Source: Acidothermus sp.
GTDB taxonomy: Bacteria > Actinomycetota > Actinomycetes > Acidothermales > Acidothermaceae
DNA length: 64,000 bases
NCBI GenBank assembly: GCA_023512015.1
Contig: JAIMAI010000001.1
Location: 1 to 64,000 of the forward strand
Direction: 5' to 3'
Shown: piece after piece, positions 52,716 to 62,663 of the stretch
Layout of the letters: each line of letters begins with the position of its first letter
Numbering within the stretch: position 1 is the stretch's first letter
The notes under the pieces: model-generated
Databases searched by the model: none
Told to the model about the DNA's origin: nothing
Seen by the model: the letters and a program-made list of their open reading frames with translations, nothing else
Program-made: the position numbers and the translations under genes

Positions 52716-53825
52716 TCAGAGGCGCTCGTGTGTGCGCCGCCACCGAACCCCCGCGTCGATGAACTCGTCGATTTCCCCGTCGAGGACGCCGGCCGTGTTG
52801 CTCGTCTCGACGTCGGTGCGGAGATCCTTGACGAGCTGATACGGGTGGAGCACGTAGTTGCGGATTTGCGTACCCCAGCTGGTCGTCGTCTCGCCGCGGA
52901 GAGCCGCGAGCTTCGCCGCTTCCTCCTGACGCCGACGCTCGAGGAGGCGGGCCTGGAGCACCATCATCGCGGTGGCCCGGTTCTGCAATTGGCTGCGCTC
53001 GTTCTGGCAGGTGACCACGATCCCGGTGGGGAGGTGGGTGATCCGCACCGCGGAATCGGTCGTGTTCACCCCCTGCCCGCCGGGGCCGGAGGAACGGAAG
53101 ACGTCGACCCGAATCTCGTCCTCGGGGATTTCGATGTGGTCGGTCTGCTCGACCACCGGTACCACGTCGACGCCGGCGAATGAGGTCTGACGACGAGCCT
53201 GGTTGTCGAAGGGACTGATCCGCACCAGTCGGTGCGTGCCGTGCTCGGCGGCGAGGAGACCGTAGGCGAACGGAGCGTGCACCACGAACGTGGCCGATTT
53301 GATGCCCGCCTCCTCCGCGTAGGAGGTGTCGAGGATTTCCGTCGGATAGCCGTGCCGTTCTGCCCAACGCAGATACATGCGGAGCAACATCTGCGCCCAA
53401 TCCGCCGCGTCGACCCCGCCGGCCTGGGAATTTATCGTGACCAGTGCTTCCCGCTGGTCGTATTCACCGGAGAGCAGGGTTCGAATCTCCAATTCGTTGA
53501 CCGCACGATGAAGCTCAGTGATTTCCGCGCGGGCTTCGGCGCGGGTCGGTTCGTCGTCCTCGGCGTCGGCGAGTTCGAGCAAAACCGCGGCGTCGTCGAG
53601 CCGCTGGCGCAACGTCTCGACCCGACGAATCTCCGCCTGCAACCAGGACAACCGACTGGTGACCCGCTGGGCATTCTCCGGATCGGACCACAGGTCGGGT
53701 GAGGCCGCCTTGGCCTCCAGGTCGGCGACTTCGCGACGCATCGCAGGTAGGTCGAGAACCTGTTCGATGCCGCTCAGCGTGGCGTCGAGTTCCTTCAGTT
53801 GGTCGCGCGGGTCTTGCGGTTGCAC
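52716..53825 (-). CDS. prfB: Peptide chain release factor 2
   Basis: [68 protein letters not shown]. Confidence 0.96.
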   Translation of the reverse strand: MQPQDPRDQLKELDATLSGIEQVLDLPAMRREVADLEAKAASPDLWSDPENAQRVTSRLSWLQAEIRRVETLRQRLDDAAVLLELADAEDDEPTRAEARAEITELHRAVNELEIRTLLSGEYDQREALVTINSQAGGVDAADWAQMLLRMYLRWAERHGYPTEILDTSYAEEAGIKSATFVVHAPFAYGLLAAEHGTHRLVRISPFDNQARRQTSFAGVDVVPVVEQTDHIEIPEDEIRVDVFRSSGPGGQGVNTTDSAVRITHLPTGIVVTCQNERSQLQNRATAMMVLQARLLERRRQEEAAKLAALRGETTTSWGTQIRNYVLHPYQLVKDLRTDVETSNTAGVLDGEIDEFIDAGVRWRRTHERL

Positions 53826-53859
53826 ACCTGGAGCGTAGCGGCTCCCGCAGGATGGAGCG

Positions 53860-54744
53860 GTGAAGCGGCAACAGGTGATCGCGGTGATCTGCGCGGCGCT
53901 CGTGATCGCCGTGGCAGCAGGTTGTACGGCGTCCCACCGAGTGCCCTCGCCGCCCTCCCCGGGCGCACCGACCGCAGGCGCGAGCGCGAGCGCGACCGGG
54001 ACGGCGAGCGGGACGGCGTCACCGCGCCTGCCGCGGTCACCGTCCGCGACGCCGTCACCGAGCCCGCTGCCCCGACCGAACAGCGACCGGCCGGGGCCGG
54101 TGCTGGTGATCCCCGGGTTCGGGGACGACGAGACGATGCTCGCCGATCTGGTGCGGCGGCTGCGGAATTCGGGGCGGGAGACGACGGTGGTGGACCTACC
54201 GGGAAATGCCACCGGTGATTTGCGCACCCAGGCGCAAACCGTTGTCGGCTACATCGAGCAGGCGACCACACGAGGGGCGGATTCCGTGGACCTCGTGGGA
54301 TATTCGGCCGGCGGCTTGGTCGCCGCGCTCGCGGTGCTGCAGGACGGCGGCCACGTGCGGCGGGTGGTGAGTATCGGCACTCCCTTTCACGGCACCGCGG
54401 TGGCGAGCTTCGCCGACGCGTATGCGCCGTCCGCCTGCCCGCCGGCGTGCCGAGAAATGGCACCCGGCAGTCCCCTGCTCGAATTCCTGGCGGCGCAGAA
54501 TCCCGCCCGACGAGGTGTCCCGCGGCTGTCGATTTACAGCGAGACGGACGGCGTGGTGCAACCGCCGACGTCCAGCGTGCTCGACGGCGCGGTGAACGTC
54601 GCCGTCCAAAGCCGGTGCCGAAGCGACACGGTCTCCCACACTCTGCTCCCCCGCGATCCCGTGGTCCTCGCTCTGGTCACGGGCGCGCTGGGCGGCGACG
54701 CGCTCAGCGCCCTGCCGACGGTGGGGTGTCCCGCTGCAGGCTGA
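53860..54744 (+). CDS. Alpha/beta-hydrolase lipoprotein (lipase-like)
   Basis: Lipobox [39 protein letters not shown] (GxSxG). Confidence 0.82.
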   Translation: MKRQQVIAVICAALVIAVAAGCTASHRVPSPPSPGAPTAGASASATGTASGTASPRLPRSPSATPSPSPLPRPNSDRPGPVLVIPGFGDDETMLADLVRRLRNSGRETTVVDLPGNATGDLRTQAQTVVGYIEQATTRGADSVDLVGYSAGGLVAALAVLQDGGHVRRVVSIGTPFHGTAVASFADAYAPSACPPACREMAPGSPLLEFLAAQNPARRGVPRLSIYSETDGVVQPPTSSVLDGAVNVAVQSRCRSDTVSHTLLPRDPVVLALVTGALGGDALSALPTVGCPAAG

Positions 54745-54773
54745 GCTGCGATCGAAGGTACCGACGGAGCCGC

Positions 54774-55238
54774 CTAGGGCGCCACGCGGGTGCGGGCGGA
54801 GGCGTGCTGCCGGATGCGCACCCCATCAGACCACGCCGACGCGACGACGTTGACGATCGGAAGCGTGACCGAACAGGAAAGGTCGACCATGACGGTCTGA
54901 CCCGCGGCGTCGAGCACCACCTGGTCGATGTGCAACGACCCGGCTCGACAGGAACGCGGGATTCGCGCAGGCTGTGCGAGATACGAGGCGACCGTGTCCT
55001 CAGCGTCGTGGGAGCCCAACGGCAACCACGACGTGAATTCGTCACCGTACGCCGAGGGGACGGAAATCCGCTGCGCAGCGGCGAGCGACGCGCCATCGGC
55101 GGTGGCTTGAAGGGCGCGCCGTGCGAGGAAAACCGCGGTGACATCCACTATCACAGTGACGAGGGCGAGGATGACCAATCCAAAGAAAATAAGCAACAGG
55201 GCGATTTGGCCGTCGTCCGAACCCCGATGCCTTCTCAT
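54774..55238 (-). CDS. TadG-like secreted/pilus-associated protein
   Basis: GSDDGQIALLLIFFGLVILALVTVIVDVTAVFLARRALQATADGASLAAA. Confidence 0.8.
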   Translation of the reverse strand: MRRHRGSDDGQIALLLIFFGLVILALVTVIVDVTAVFLARRALQATADGASLAAAQRISVPSAYGDEFTSWLPLGSHDAEDTVASYLAQPARIPRSCRAGSLHIDQVVLDAAGQTVMVDLSCSVTLPIVNVVASAWSDGVRIRQHASARTRVAP

Positions 55239-55741
55239 CGTGGCTCCGCGAAGATGTCGACGACTTCGTCGTGGCGGGCGGATACCTCGATACCGAGAGG
55301 TGTTCCGAAGAGGCTTGCCGGAAGACCGGGCAGTTCGGCGCGGACGTGTACGACCACCCGGATCGTAGAGCCCGGTACGAGGTTTCTCGCACAATCGTCA
55401 CCGGAAAGACACGTGATCGACAGTTGCCTCGTGCAGTCGAAATGCGGAACCCCTTCGTCGTTCAAGGCGAGGGACGCGGCGCTACAGGCTCGACCGAACC
55501 CGGCTTCCGCGGAGGGTGCCGTCACGAATGCTCGTCCGGCTTCACGCGCGGCCGCGGTGACCCCATACGAGGCTGCCTGGAGGGTCAACCCCGCGAGCAT
55601 CACATACACCAGCGGCACGAGCAACAGCAGGCCGAGCACCAGGAATTCGACGATTGCGTTGCCGGCCTCACCCGCGGCGGCATCGCGGGCATCGTCCGCG
55701 ATTCGGTTCCCGGCACCGTCGGTCATGGCGCCGTTCACCAT
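55235..55741 (-). CDS. TadE-like pseudopilin
   Basis: GNAIVEFLVLGLLLLVPLVYVMLAGLTLQAASYGVTAAAREAGRAF. Confidence 0.82.
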   Translation of the reverse strand: MVNGAMTDGAGNRIADDARDAAAGEAGNAIVEFLVLGLLLLVPLVYVMLAGLTLQAASYGVTAAAREAGRAFVTAPSAEAGFGRACSAASLALNDEGVPHFDCTRQLSITCLSGDDCARNLVPGSTIRVVVHVRAELPGLPASLFGTPLGIEVSARHDEVVDIFAEPR

Positions 55742-56166
55742 CGTTCCTCGAGGGCGAGGCCGGTGACGCGGATCATCCGCGGGCCCCGGCCGAGAAAACC
55801 GACGAGCGGTACGTCGGTCGATGCCCGCACCTCGACCACCGGTAGCGCCGCGCCGCCGTCCTCGGTGCGGTATTCCGTGTTCGCGACGACGTCGCGGGCG
55901 AAGCGGCCGGAAAGGGACTGCGCGATGCAGTTCGCCGCGTGGTCGACGGCGCTGCGACGGACGCTTTCGTCACCGAGCGCGACGATTTCCCACGATGCGG
56001 CGTAGCGGGCGCCGTCGTGGGCGCAGGCGGCCATGGTGTTCCGTACGTAAAGGGCCAACCCGATTTGGAGGATCGCCACGAACAGCGGCAGGACGAGGAG
56101 CGACACGAGGACGAAATCGACGGGCGCGGCGCCCACGTCGTCCGGCCTCTGCTTCCGCGGTCTCAC
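55735..56166 (-). CDS. TadE-like pseudopilin
   Basis: GTG start at 56166; GAAPVDFVLVSLLVLPLFVAILQIGLALYVRNTMAACAHDGARYAA. Confidence 0.8.
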   Translation of the reverse strand: MRPRKQRPDDVGAAPVDFVLVSLLVLPLFVAILQIGLALYVRNTMAACAHDGARYAASWEIVALGDESVRRSAVDHAANCIAQSLSGRFARDVVANTEYRTEDGGAALPVVEVRASTDVPLVGFLGRGPRMIRVTGLALEERW

Positions 56167-56396
56167 GGATTGGTGCTGCTCTGGTTGGAAATCTTGTCGA
56201 AGGCGCTCGTGAGCAATTTCTGCAGCTGGTCGCTCGCGATGCCCCAGATGACGACGACGAGCACTGCCGTCATCAGGGTTATCATCACCCACCCGGGAAC
56301 GTCCCCGCGCTCACGCTCTTCGGGGACCACGAGCCGTGAATGCCAGCGGACGCAGCGACGTACGAGCCGATCGGTCGCGGATGAGAGGGATTTCAT
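56163..56396 (-). CDS. Small single-TM Tad-cluster protein (candidate pilin-like)
   Basis: ERGDVPGWVMITLMTAVLVVVIWGIASDQLQKLLTSAFDKIS; between TadC and TadE. Confidence 0.65.
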   Translation of the reverse strand: MKSLSSATDRLVRRCVRWHSRLVVPEERERGDVPGWVMITLMTAVLVVVIWGIASDQLQKLLTSAFDKISNQSSTNP

Positions 56397-56404
56397 GCTT
56401 CTCC

Positions 56405-57334
56405 TTAGGTGAGTAACTGAAGGGACACGAAACTCGGGAACAGGGCGAAGAGCATCGTCACCGGGAGGATGAGGAAGACCACCGGGACCATCATGGCGAT
56501 TTCCTTGCGCCCACCGATTTCCAATAGTTCCCTCTTCGCTGCTTCACGAACGTCGGCTGCTTGGGCGCGCAGCACGTCGGCCAGCGGCGTCCCGCGCTGG
56601 AGGGCGACCACTACGCCGTCCACGAAACGCCCCGCGATAGGTACTTGAACCCGGCCGGCGAGATTCTCCAAAGCGGTGACGAAGGAGACGCCGGAGCGCG
56701 CTTCAGCGAGCATCCGCGCTATCTCCGTCGCGAGTTCGCCCCGGCAACTCTTGGAAATCCGGTCGAAGGCTTGCGCCGGACCCTCACCGGCGCCTATCGC
56801 CAAGGCGAGGAGCTCGGCAATGGTAGGGAATTCAGCGAGAATGCGTCGGCGTCGGCGGTGGGCCTCACGGCTCAATGTGACGTCGCGTGCCGCCGCGCCC
56901 CCCACGATGGCGATACCGCACAGCAGGACGAGCGGCCATGGGGAACGTTTGGGGTCGTGCAGGAGGAACAGCAAGCTCAGGGCGATTCCTCCGAGGAGAC
57001 CTGCTGCAGCCCACACCACCTGCTCGATTCGGTACTCCTCCACACTCACCGATCGACCGGCGGCATCCAAGCGTGCCCGCAGGGTCGCCGTCCCACCCAA
57101 TACCCGATCGAGGAAGCGAGCGACGTTCGCGAGGATCGGTGCGAGAAGGTGCTGCACGGTGGGGAAAGGTCCCCCGGCGTCGTCGAGAGTTCGGAGGGCA
57201 GGCGGTTGCGTGTCCCGCAGATACGGTTCCAGCCGCTGCTCCAATCGGGGACGTCGGAGCAGCGGAAGCCCGTTGGCTACGAGCGCCAATCCCAGACCGG
57301 CGAGGAAGCCGAGGCCCGGTGCGACCGGGTTCAT
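56405..57334 (-). CDS. TadC-like type II secretion F-domain protein
   Basis: EFPTIAELLALAIGAGEGPAQAFDRI...FVTALENLAGRVQVPIAGRFVDGVVVALQRGTPLADVLRAQAADVREAAKRELLEIGGRKEIAMMVPVVFLILPVTMLFALFPS. Confidence 0.88.
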   Translation of the reverse strand: MNPVAPGLGFLAGLGLALVANGLPLLRRPRLEQRLEPYLRDTQPPALRTLDDAGGPFPTVQHLLAPILANVARFLDRVLGGTATLRARLDAAGRSVSVEEYRIEQVVWAAAGLLGGIALSLLFLLHDPKRSPWPLVLLCGIAIVGGAAARDVTLSREAHRRRRRILAEFPTIAELLALAIGAGEGPAQAFDRISKSCRGELATEIARMLAEARSGVSFVTALENLAGRVQVPIAGRFVDGVVVALQRGTPLADVLRAQAADVREAAKRELLEIGGRKEIAMMVPVVFLILPVTMLFALFPSFVSLQLLT

Positions 57335-58191
57335 CGCAGCACCCGTTCTTCGCTGGGCAATCGGCCGAGGCGCGCCATGAGGCGATACGCCACGACGCTC
57401 ACCCCGGCGCCCAGGCCGAGGACGAATACGCCGGCGGCGCTGTTGTACGCACGAACCGCCGTCGGATGAAGCGACAGCAGGGCGAGCAGGATCCACGGTG
57501 CGGCTACCGCGAGCCGCGCGCCGTTCACCGTCCACCCCTGCCGGGTTTCGAGTTCGGCCCGAATTCGTGCCTCTTCGCGCAGGAAACTCGAGAGGGTACG
57601 AAGCATTCGACCGAGATCGCTACCGCCGACGTCGCGAGAAATACGCAGGGCCTCGACGATCCGGTCCCCCACCGGGTCGGCGAGATGACCCTTGAGGTGG
57701 TCCAACGCGTCGGCGAAACGTCCGGTGGACCGATAATCCTGGGCGAAACGCGCAAAGGCGGGGCGCAGCTCGCTCGGCCCTCGCTCGGCCAACTGGGCCA
57801 AGGCTTCCGGTAGGGCGAGTCCTGCTCGTACCGCAGAGGCCAGATTGTCGACGACGTCCGGCCAGAGCATCCGCAACTCGGCCTGCCGGCGGCGTGCCCG
57901 GTGACGGACCAGCACCCACGGCCCACGACAGGCGATCAGACCGAAAGCCAGCGCCACCGGAACCGAGCGTGAAATACCGAGGAGCGCGAAAGCCACGAAT
58001 ATCCCCGCCCCGGCCGAGACGCCGACGAGTTGGCCGGGACGGACACCGTCCAAGCCGGCCTGAACGAGCACTTCGCGGATTCGCTCGGCAGCCGGACGAC
58101 GACTGCGAGGCCGACGGACGTCACGCGAACCGAAGGAGCGGGCGATGAACAGGATTCCCAGTCCGAACAGCAGCCCGAGCAACGCCCCCAT
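57331..58191 (-). CDS. TadB-like type II secretion F-domain protein
   Basis: DVVDNLASAVRAGLALPEALAQLAERGPSELRPAFARFAQDYRSTGRFADALDHLKGHLADPVGDRIVEALRISRDVGG. Confidence 0.88.
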   Translation of the reverse strand: MGALLGLLFGLGILFIARSFGSRDVRRPRSRRPAAERIREVLVQAGLDGVRPGQLVGVSAGAGIFVAFALLGISRSVPVALAFGLIACRGPWVLVRHRARRRQAELRMLWPDVVDNLASAVRAGLALPEALAQLAERGPSELRPAFARFAQDYRSTGRFADALDHLKGHLADPVGDRIVEALRISRDVGGSDLGRMLRTLSSFLREEARIRAELETRQGWTVNGARLAVAAPWILLALLSLHPTAVRAYNSAAGVFVLGLGAGVSVVAYRLMARLGRLPSEERVLR

Positions 58192-59474
58192 CAGAATGTC
58201 CCTCCGTGGCCGAGGAGGCTTGCGAGATCGTATCCGGCAGCGGCAAATCGCTCGGGGTGCGGGGGGAAGCCATCGGCTCGGACGAGCCGGTCGTCGCGCA
58301 TCGTGAAGATATCGACCGTCTCGATGACGGCGGAATCCGCGTGACCCTCCACCCGTCCCGGGATACCGATTATTTCTTGGACACGACGCCGTCCCCTCGA
58401 ATCCGTCTTGGTGTGCACGACCAGGTCGACGCTCCGCGCCACCGTCGGCACCACGAAGCCATGACCGACGTTCTCTCCCGCCAACAAGGGGAGCGTGCAC
58501 ATCTTCGTGACGGCCTCGCGGGCGCTGTTGGCGTGGATGGTACACATCCCGGGAACCCCCGCGTTGAACGCGAGGAGCAAATCGAGGCATTCCTCTTGGC
58601 GAACCTCGCCGACGATGATGCGCGAAGGTCGCATCCGCAAAGCTTCCTTGACGAGTCGACGGAGTGGTACCTCTCCGGTGCCTTCCAGGCTCGGCTGGCG
58701 GGTTTGCATCGCGACGACGTCGGGCAAGGGGATGCGCAGCTCGAAGACCTCCTCACACGTAATGACTCGCTCTCGGGCGGGGATGGCTGCGGCAAGACAA
58801 TTGAGCAGAGTTGTCTTGCCGGCTTGGGTGCCTCCCGCAACCAAGATGTTCAGGCCGCTCACCACGGCCGCTTCGAGAAACCGGGCAGCTTGTGCGGTCA
58901 ACGTGCCGAGGCCGACCAGCTCATCCAACGAATGGGCGGTCAGCACGAATTTCCGAATGTTCACCGCCCAGTGTTCCCGGGTGATGTCCGGAATGACCAC
59001 GTGGAGTCTGCTCCCGTCGAGCAGGGTGGCGTCGACGAAGGGCGTCGAGAAATCGATACGCCGACCGGAGGTCTTCAACATGCGCTCGACCAGGTCTCGG
59101 ATTTGGCCGGCCGTCAGGATCGTGTTCGTCAGCTCGCTCTTACCGCCCTTGGCTATGAAAACGCGGCCGGGCGCGTTGATCCAAATTTCCTCGACCTGCG
59201 GATCGTCCATGTACCGCTGCAGCGGCCCGAGCCCTGCGACGGCGTCGCAGATGTCGCGAATTGCGCGGTCCCGGTCCTCCAGCGGAGGAAGAGTGCCGAC
59301 CAGTGCACGGTCGTCGTACTCACGGACGACGTTCTCCACCAGCACGCGGACGGCGTCCGGCTCGGCCATAGGGTCGATACCGCGCCGCCGGACCAGCTCA
59401 CGGACCTCGCCCTCGACGAGCGCGACCGCATCGACGACCTCGTTCACTACCAGTCCTCGCAACCGAGAAGTCAA
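58191..59474 (-). CDS. TadA/CpaF-family pilus ATPase
   Basis: NILVAGGTQAGKTTLLNCLAAAIPARERVITCEEVFELRI, RIIVGEVRQEECLDLLLAFNAGVPGMCTIHANSAREAVTKM. Confidence 0.95.
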   Translation of the reverse strand: MTSRLRGLVVNEVVDAVALVEGEVRELVRRRGIDPMAEPDAVRVLVENVVREYDDRALVGTLPPLEDRDRAIRDICDAVAGLGPLQRYMDDPQVEEIWINAPGRVFIAKGGKSELTNTILTAGQIRDLVERMLKTSGRRIDFSTPFVDATLLDGSRLHVVIPDITREHWAVNIRKFVLTAHSLDELVGLGTLTAQAARFLEAAVVSGLNILVAGGTQAGKTTLLNCLAAAIPARERVITCEEVFELRIPLPDVVAMQTRQPSLEGTGEVPLRRLVKEALRMRPSRIIVGEVRQEECLDLLLAFNAGVPGMCTIHANSAREAVTKMCTLPLLAGENVGHGFVVPTVARSVDLVVHTKTDSRGRRRVQEIIGIPGRVEGHADSAVIETVDIFTMRDDRLVRADGFPPHPERFAAAGYDLASLLGHGGTF

Positions 59475-59626
59475 TCAGCGCAAGGGCACAGTAGTGGGTA
59501 GAGCACGGGTGGCTCAAGACCTAGGTCTCTAATTGGGGAAGAAGCGGCCGCGCCAACAGTGTCGATCTACGACAAATCGGATCAATCGGTCGTGCCCTGT
59601 CGGCGCAGCCTGCCGACAGACGACGG

Positions 59627-62167
59627 CTACGGGAGGCTCGCCGCCCACTTCTGCCTGCTACCGTGCCACGGCATGGCACCCAGCCCGCCCGGCACCCGCA
59701 ACGAATCGACGAACAGTTGCCGCACAAGCGGCGCGGGCATCGGCTTGGCCAGCAGAAATCCCTGCGCGTAATCACAGCCCAGCGCTGCGAGTAGACGCTG
59801 TTGCTCCTTGGTCTCGATTCCCTCCGCGGTGACGATGATGTCGCACCGGTGAGCGAGGTCGATCAGGGCGGTCACGATTTCCGTCGAGCGCCGCCCGATG
59901 CCGAGGTCGCTGACGAACGAGCGGTCGATCTTTATCTCGTCGATCGTACGCTCCCGCAGCAGGGCGAGCGAGGAATAACCGGTGCAGAAATCGTCCAGGG
60001 AAAGCCCCACTCCGGCGGCCCGTAATTGTTCGAGGATCGAACTCGCCGTGGGACTGCGCGAGAACACGGCCGTTTCGGTTATCTCGCAGATGAGACGATC
60101 TGCAGGAAGTCCGCTGCTCGCGAGAGCGTCCAGCACGAAACGCGGGAGGTCTTCGTCGAGCAGATTACGCGCCGACAGGTTGACGGCAACGGCAAGCGGA
60201 AGGCCTTCGCGATACCAGGTGGCGCACTCGGCGATCGCGGCTCCGAGCACGTAACGGGTCAGGTTGCCGATGAGCCCGCACCGCTCCAAGAGGGGCACGA
60301 ATTGACCCGGCGGGATCAGCCCCTCCTCCGGATGTTGCCAGCGCACCAGTGCCTCGGCTGCCACCGGCAGACCGGATTTCAGGGAGAACTTCGGTTGGTA
60401 ATGCAACACGAATTGGTCGCTGCCCAATGCGTCTTTCAGGTCTCGCAGCATCTCGACCTGCGCCAGGGCAGGCGGTTCCAATTCCGGCCGATACCGGTAG
60501 ACCGGGACGTCGAGATTGCGCGCCTTGTACATCGCGAGGCGAGCACGGCGCAACAAGTCGGTCAAATTCACGCCGTCCTCGGGAACACAGGCGACGCCGG
60601 TGTGCGCATCTACCGCGATGTCGAGACCCTCCGCCGTGATCGTTCCGCCCAACTCGCGGACGGCGGATTCTGCTTGAGCCGTCGCGGCCTCCGGCCCGGC
60701 GAGCTCACGAAGGAGCAGGACGTACTCCGCCCCGTGCAGACGTCCCACTACGTCGCATCGGCGTACGACACTCGCGAGCCGCTCCGCGACGCTCCGGAGC
60801 ATCAGGTCCGCCGGGTGCGCCCCGAGGATGTCGTTGACCTCCGCGAAACGATCGAGGCCGATGACCGCGATCGCGACGTGGTCGTCGTCCAGGCGCGATC
60901 TCATTGCGGCGTCGAACTCCTTTTCCAGCATGAGGAGATTCCCGAGCCCGGTCACCGGGTCGCGATGCGCGGCCCGAATGCGCTCCTCGGCTTCGCGGTG
61001 CAGGGCGGAGAATTTCACCGCATTGGCGAGGGCCACCGCCAGCGCATTCGCGAAGGCATCCAACGTGTTCCACTCAGTCGCCGTCAAAGTGACCGGTTTG
61101 AAGAAGAACAACCGAAGCGTCCCAATGTCCCCCTCCGGCGTGGCGAGCCGCACCGGGACGACGGAGGTCGCCCGAGAGACGAAATCGCTTTCGGAACGTT
61201 CCCGACCGGTCTCGTCCGCCAGGAAACTCAGCGGCTCCTCGGCGGCGCGCGAGACGACGATCTGCGCCGCATCTGCTCGGACCATCTCGGTCGCGGCGGC
61301 CGCGGCTTCCCGGACGACGTCATGGAGATCGACCGATCGCAGGTGGTCGATGGCGCGTTGCAGCCGATGCCACGCCGCCCGCTCCCGGGCCAGTGCGGTG
61401 CGCTCCGCGCTGAGCAAATGGATGGGAATGGCAGCGGCGAGCACGACCAAAGCGAGGAGAAACGAGCGTGCCAGCGCAGCGGCAATGAGCAGAGCCAGCA
61501 CGAAGTTGCGAGCCCAGACGAAAATCGCGGTGCGATAGACCGGACCGAGGCCGGACGTGATCGGACGGTGCCGCTCGGCCGAGACGGGTAAAGCGGTAAG
61601 AAGCGGGGACAGCAAGATAGCCGTCAGTGTGGCCAGCATGAGGCCCACGAAAACTTCCGGCTGGAAGACCCGCTCCCACTTGATCGAGTGGCGATAAATC
61701 CCGAAGGGCAGACTCACCAAAACCGCGGCGCTCGACGACAGGCAAGCCACCGAGGCATTGAAAACAGCCTTGCGCACTTCATGGCGGAGCAGAACGGAAA
61801 GGGTGATGGGACCGAGGATAGAGATCACGACAAGGTAGGGGCCCGGCACGAGAAACAGTCCGAGCGCGAGTGCCGTGGCCTGCCACACATACAGTTGCCT
61901 GCTCCCGCCGTTGCGCGTTCGGATGACTCCCACGTGTGCGAAAACGACCAGCAGCGCCACGATCCCGACTTGCCAGAGAGCGGGCCGCTCACCGACCGTG
62001 ACGATCTGGGCGACGGCGAAACTCAGGGCCACCCATGCCGCTCCGGCCACGGCACGGATCCGGCGTGCCAGACTCTGCTCGCCCTGCGCGTGCACGGCCC
62101 CTCCCAGCGATCCCGCGAAGATATCTCCTTCACCATCGACCAGCCGGACGCGAATCGAATACGCCAA
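59627..62167 (-). CDS. Membrane GGDEF-EAL protein with degenerate GGDEF and canonical EAL
   Basis: N-terminal TM block, GAF-like region, VVGRLHGAEYVLLL in place of GGDEF, AEALVRWQHPEEGLIPPGQFVPLLE (EAL), DDFCTGYSSLALLRERTIDEIKIDRSFV. Confidence 0.9.
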   Translation of the reverse strand: MAYSIRVRLVDGEGDIFAGSLGGAVHAQGEQSLARRIRAVAGAAWVALSFAVAQIVTVGERPALWQVGIVALLVVFAHVGVIRTRNGGSRQLYVWQATALALGLFLVPGPYLVVISILGPITLSVLLRHEVRKAVFNASVACLSSSAAVLVSLPFGIYRHSIKWERVFQPEVFVGLMLATLTAILLSPLLTALPVSAERHRPITSGLGPVYRTAIFVWARNFVLALLIAAALARSFLLALVVLAAAIPIHLLSAERTALARERAAWHRLQRAIDHLRSVDLHDVVREAAAAATEMVRADAAQIVVSRAAEEPLSFLADETGRERSESDFVSRATSVVPVRLATPEGDIGTLRLFFFKPVTLTATEWNTLDAFANALAVALANAVKFSALHREAEERIRAAHRDPVTGLGNLLMLEKEFDAAMRSRLDDDHVAIAVIGLDRFAEVNDILGAHPADLMLRSVAERLASVVRRCDVVGRLHGAEYVLLLRELAGPEAATAQAESAVRELGGTITAEGLDIAVDAHTGVACVPEDGVNLTDLLRRARLAMYKARNLDVPVYRYRPELEPPALAQVEMLRDLKDALGSDQFVLHYQPKFSLKSGLPVAAEALVRWQHPEEGLIPPGQFVPLLERCGLIGNLTRYVLGAAIAECATWYREGLPLAVAVNLSARNLLDEDLPRFVLDALASSGLPADRLICEITETAVFSRSPTASSILEQLRAAGVGLSLDDFCTGYSSLALLRERTIDEIKIDRSFVSDLGIGRRSTEIVTALIDLAHRCDIIVTAEGIETKEQQRLLAALGCDYAQGFLLAKPMPAPLVRQLFVDSLRVPGGLGAMPWHGSRQKWAASLP

Positions 62168-62371
62168 TCGGGATGACTACCGAGAACTATCGGGATGGCG
62201 TGCCTCGCGTCCGACAGAGAAACCGGAGCCTTGCTGCGGATGGTGCCAGGGGCCGGAGCACCGGCCCCCGCACACGAGAGATCGCACATGACAGCAGGCT
62301 TGGTGCCCGCAGAGCGTCAGCCCCAGTAGGTGTCACGCATCGCCGGCACCTCCCTCCCCATGAGGTACGCT

Positions 62372-62411
62372 CGGCCGGGTTCCCAGCGCCCCAGCGCCCG
62401 GAACCCGGCCG
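62372..62411. other. Inverted repeat/hairpin CGGCCGGGTTCC(16 nt)GGAACCCGGCCG
   Basis: Perfect 12-bp stem in the intergenic region between the divergent EAL and FHA-FtsK genes. Confidence 0.75.
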
Positions 62412-62663
62412 TCCCCGTGGCGACAATGGTGTAGGCCAAATGCTCGTCGCGCACCGCCATTCGGCCTAAATGGTCATTGGGCTATTCGGAGTAATCACCC
62501 GAAATGATCCGGGCGGGTAAGCCCACCTCTGCGATCAGGTGACCGGTCGTCCACAGACGCAGGGTCAGCGCCGTCGTCGTCCACAGGTCACAACACGGTG
62601 GGAGGAGACCCGGCGGCGGGCCCGGCACACTCGGGGCGTGACCTCGACGATCTCCCGCCCATC

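Noticed and set aside
53700-53825. Programmed frameshift in prfB
   Set aside because: The N-terminal region is open in one frame with no internal TGA, so the classic prfB autoregulatory frameshift is absent.
60026-61591. 521-aa plus-strand ORF
   Set aside because: Antisense to the GGDEF-EAL gene, no recognisable domain.
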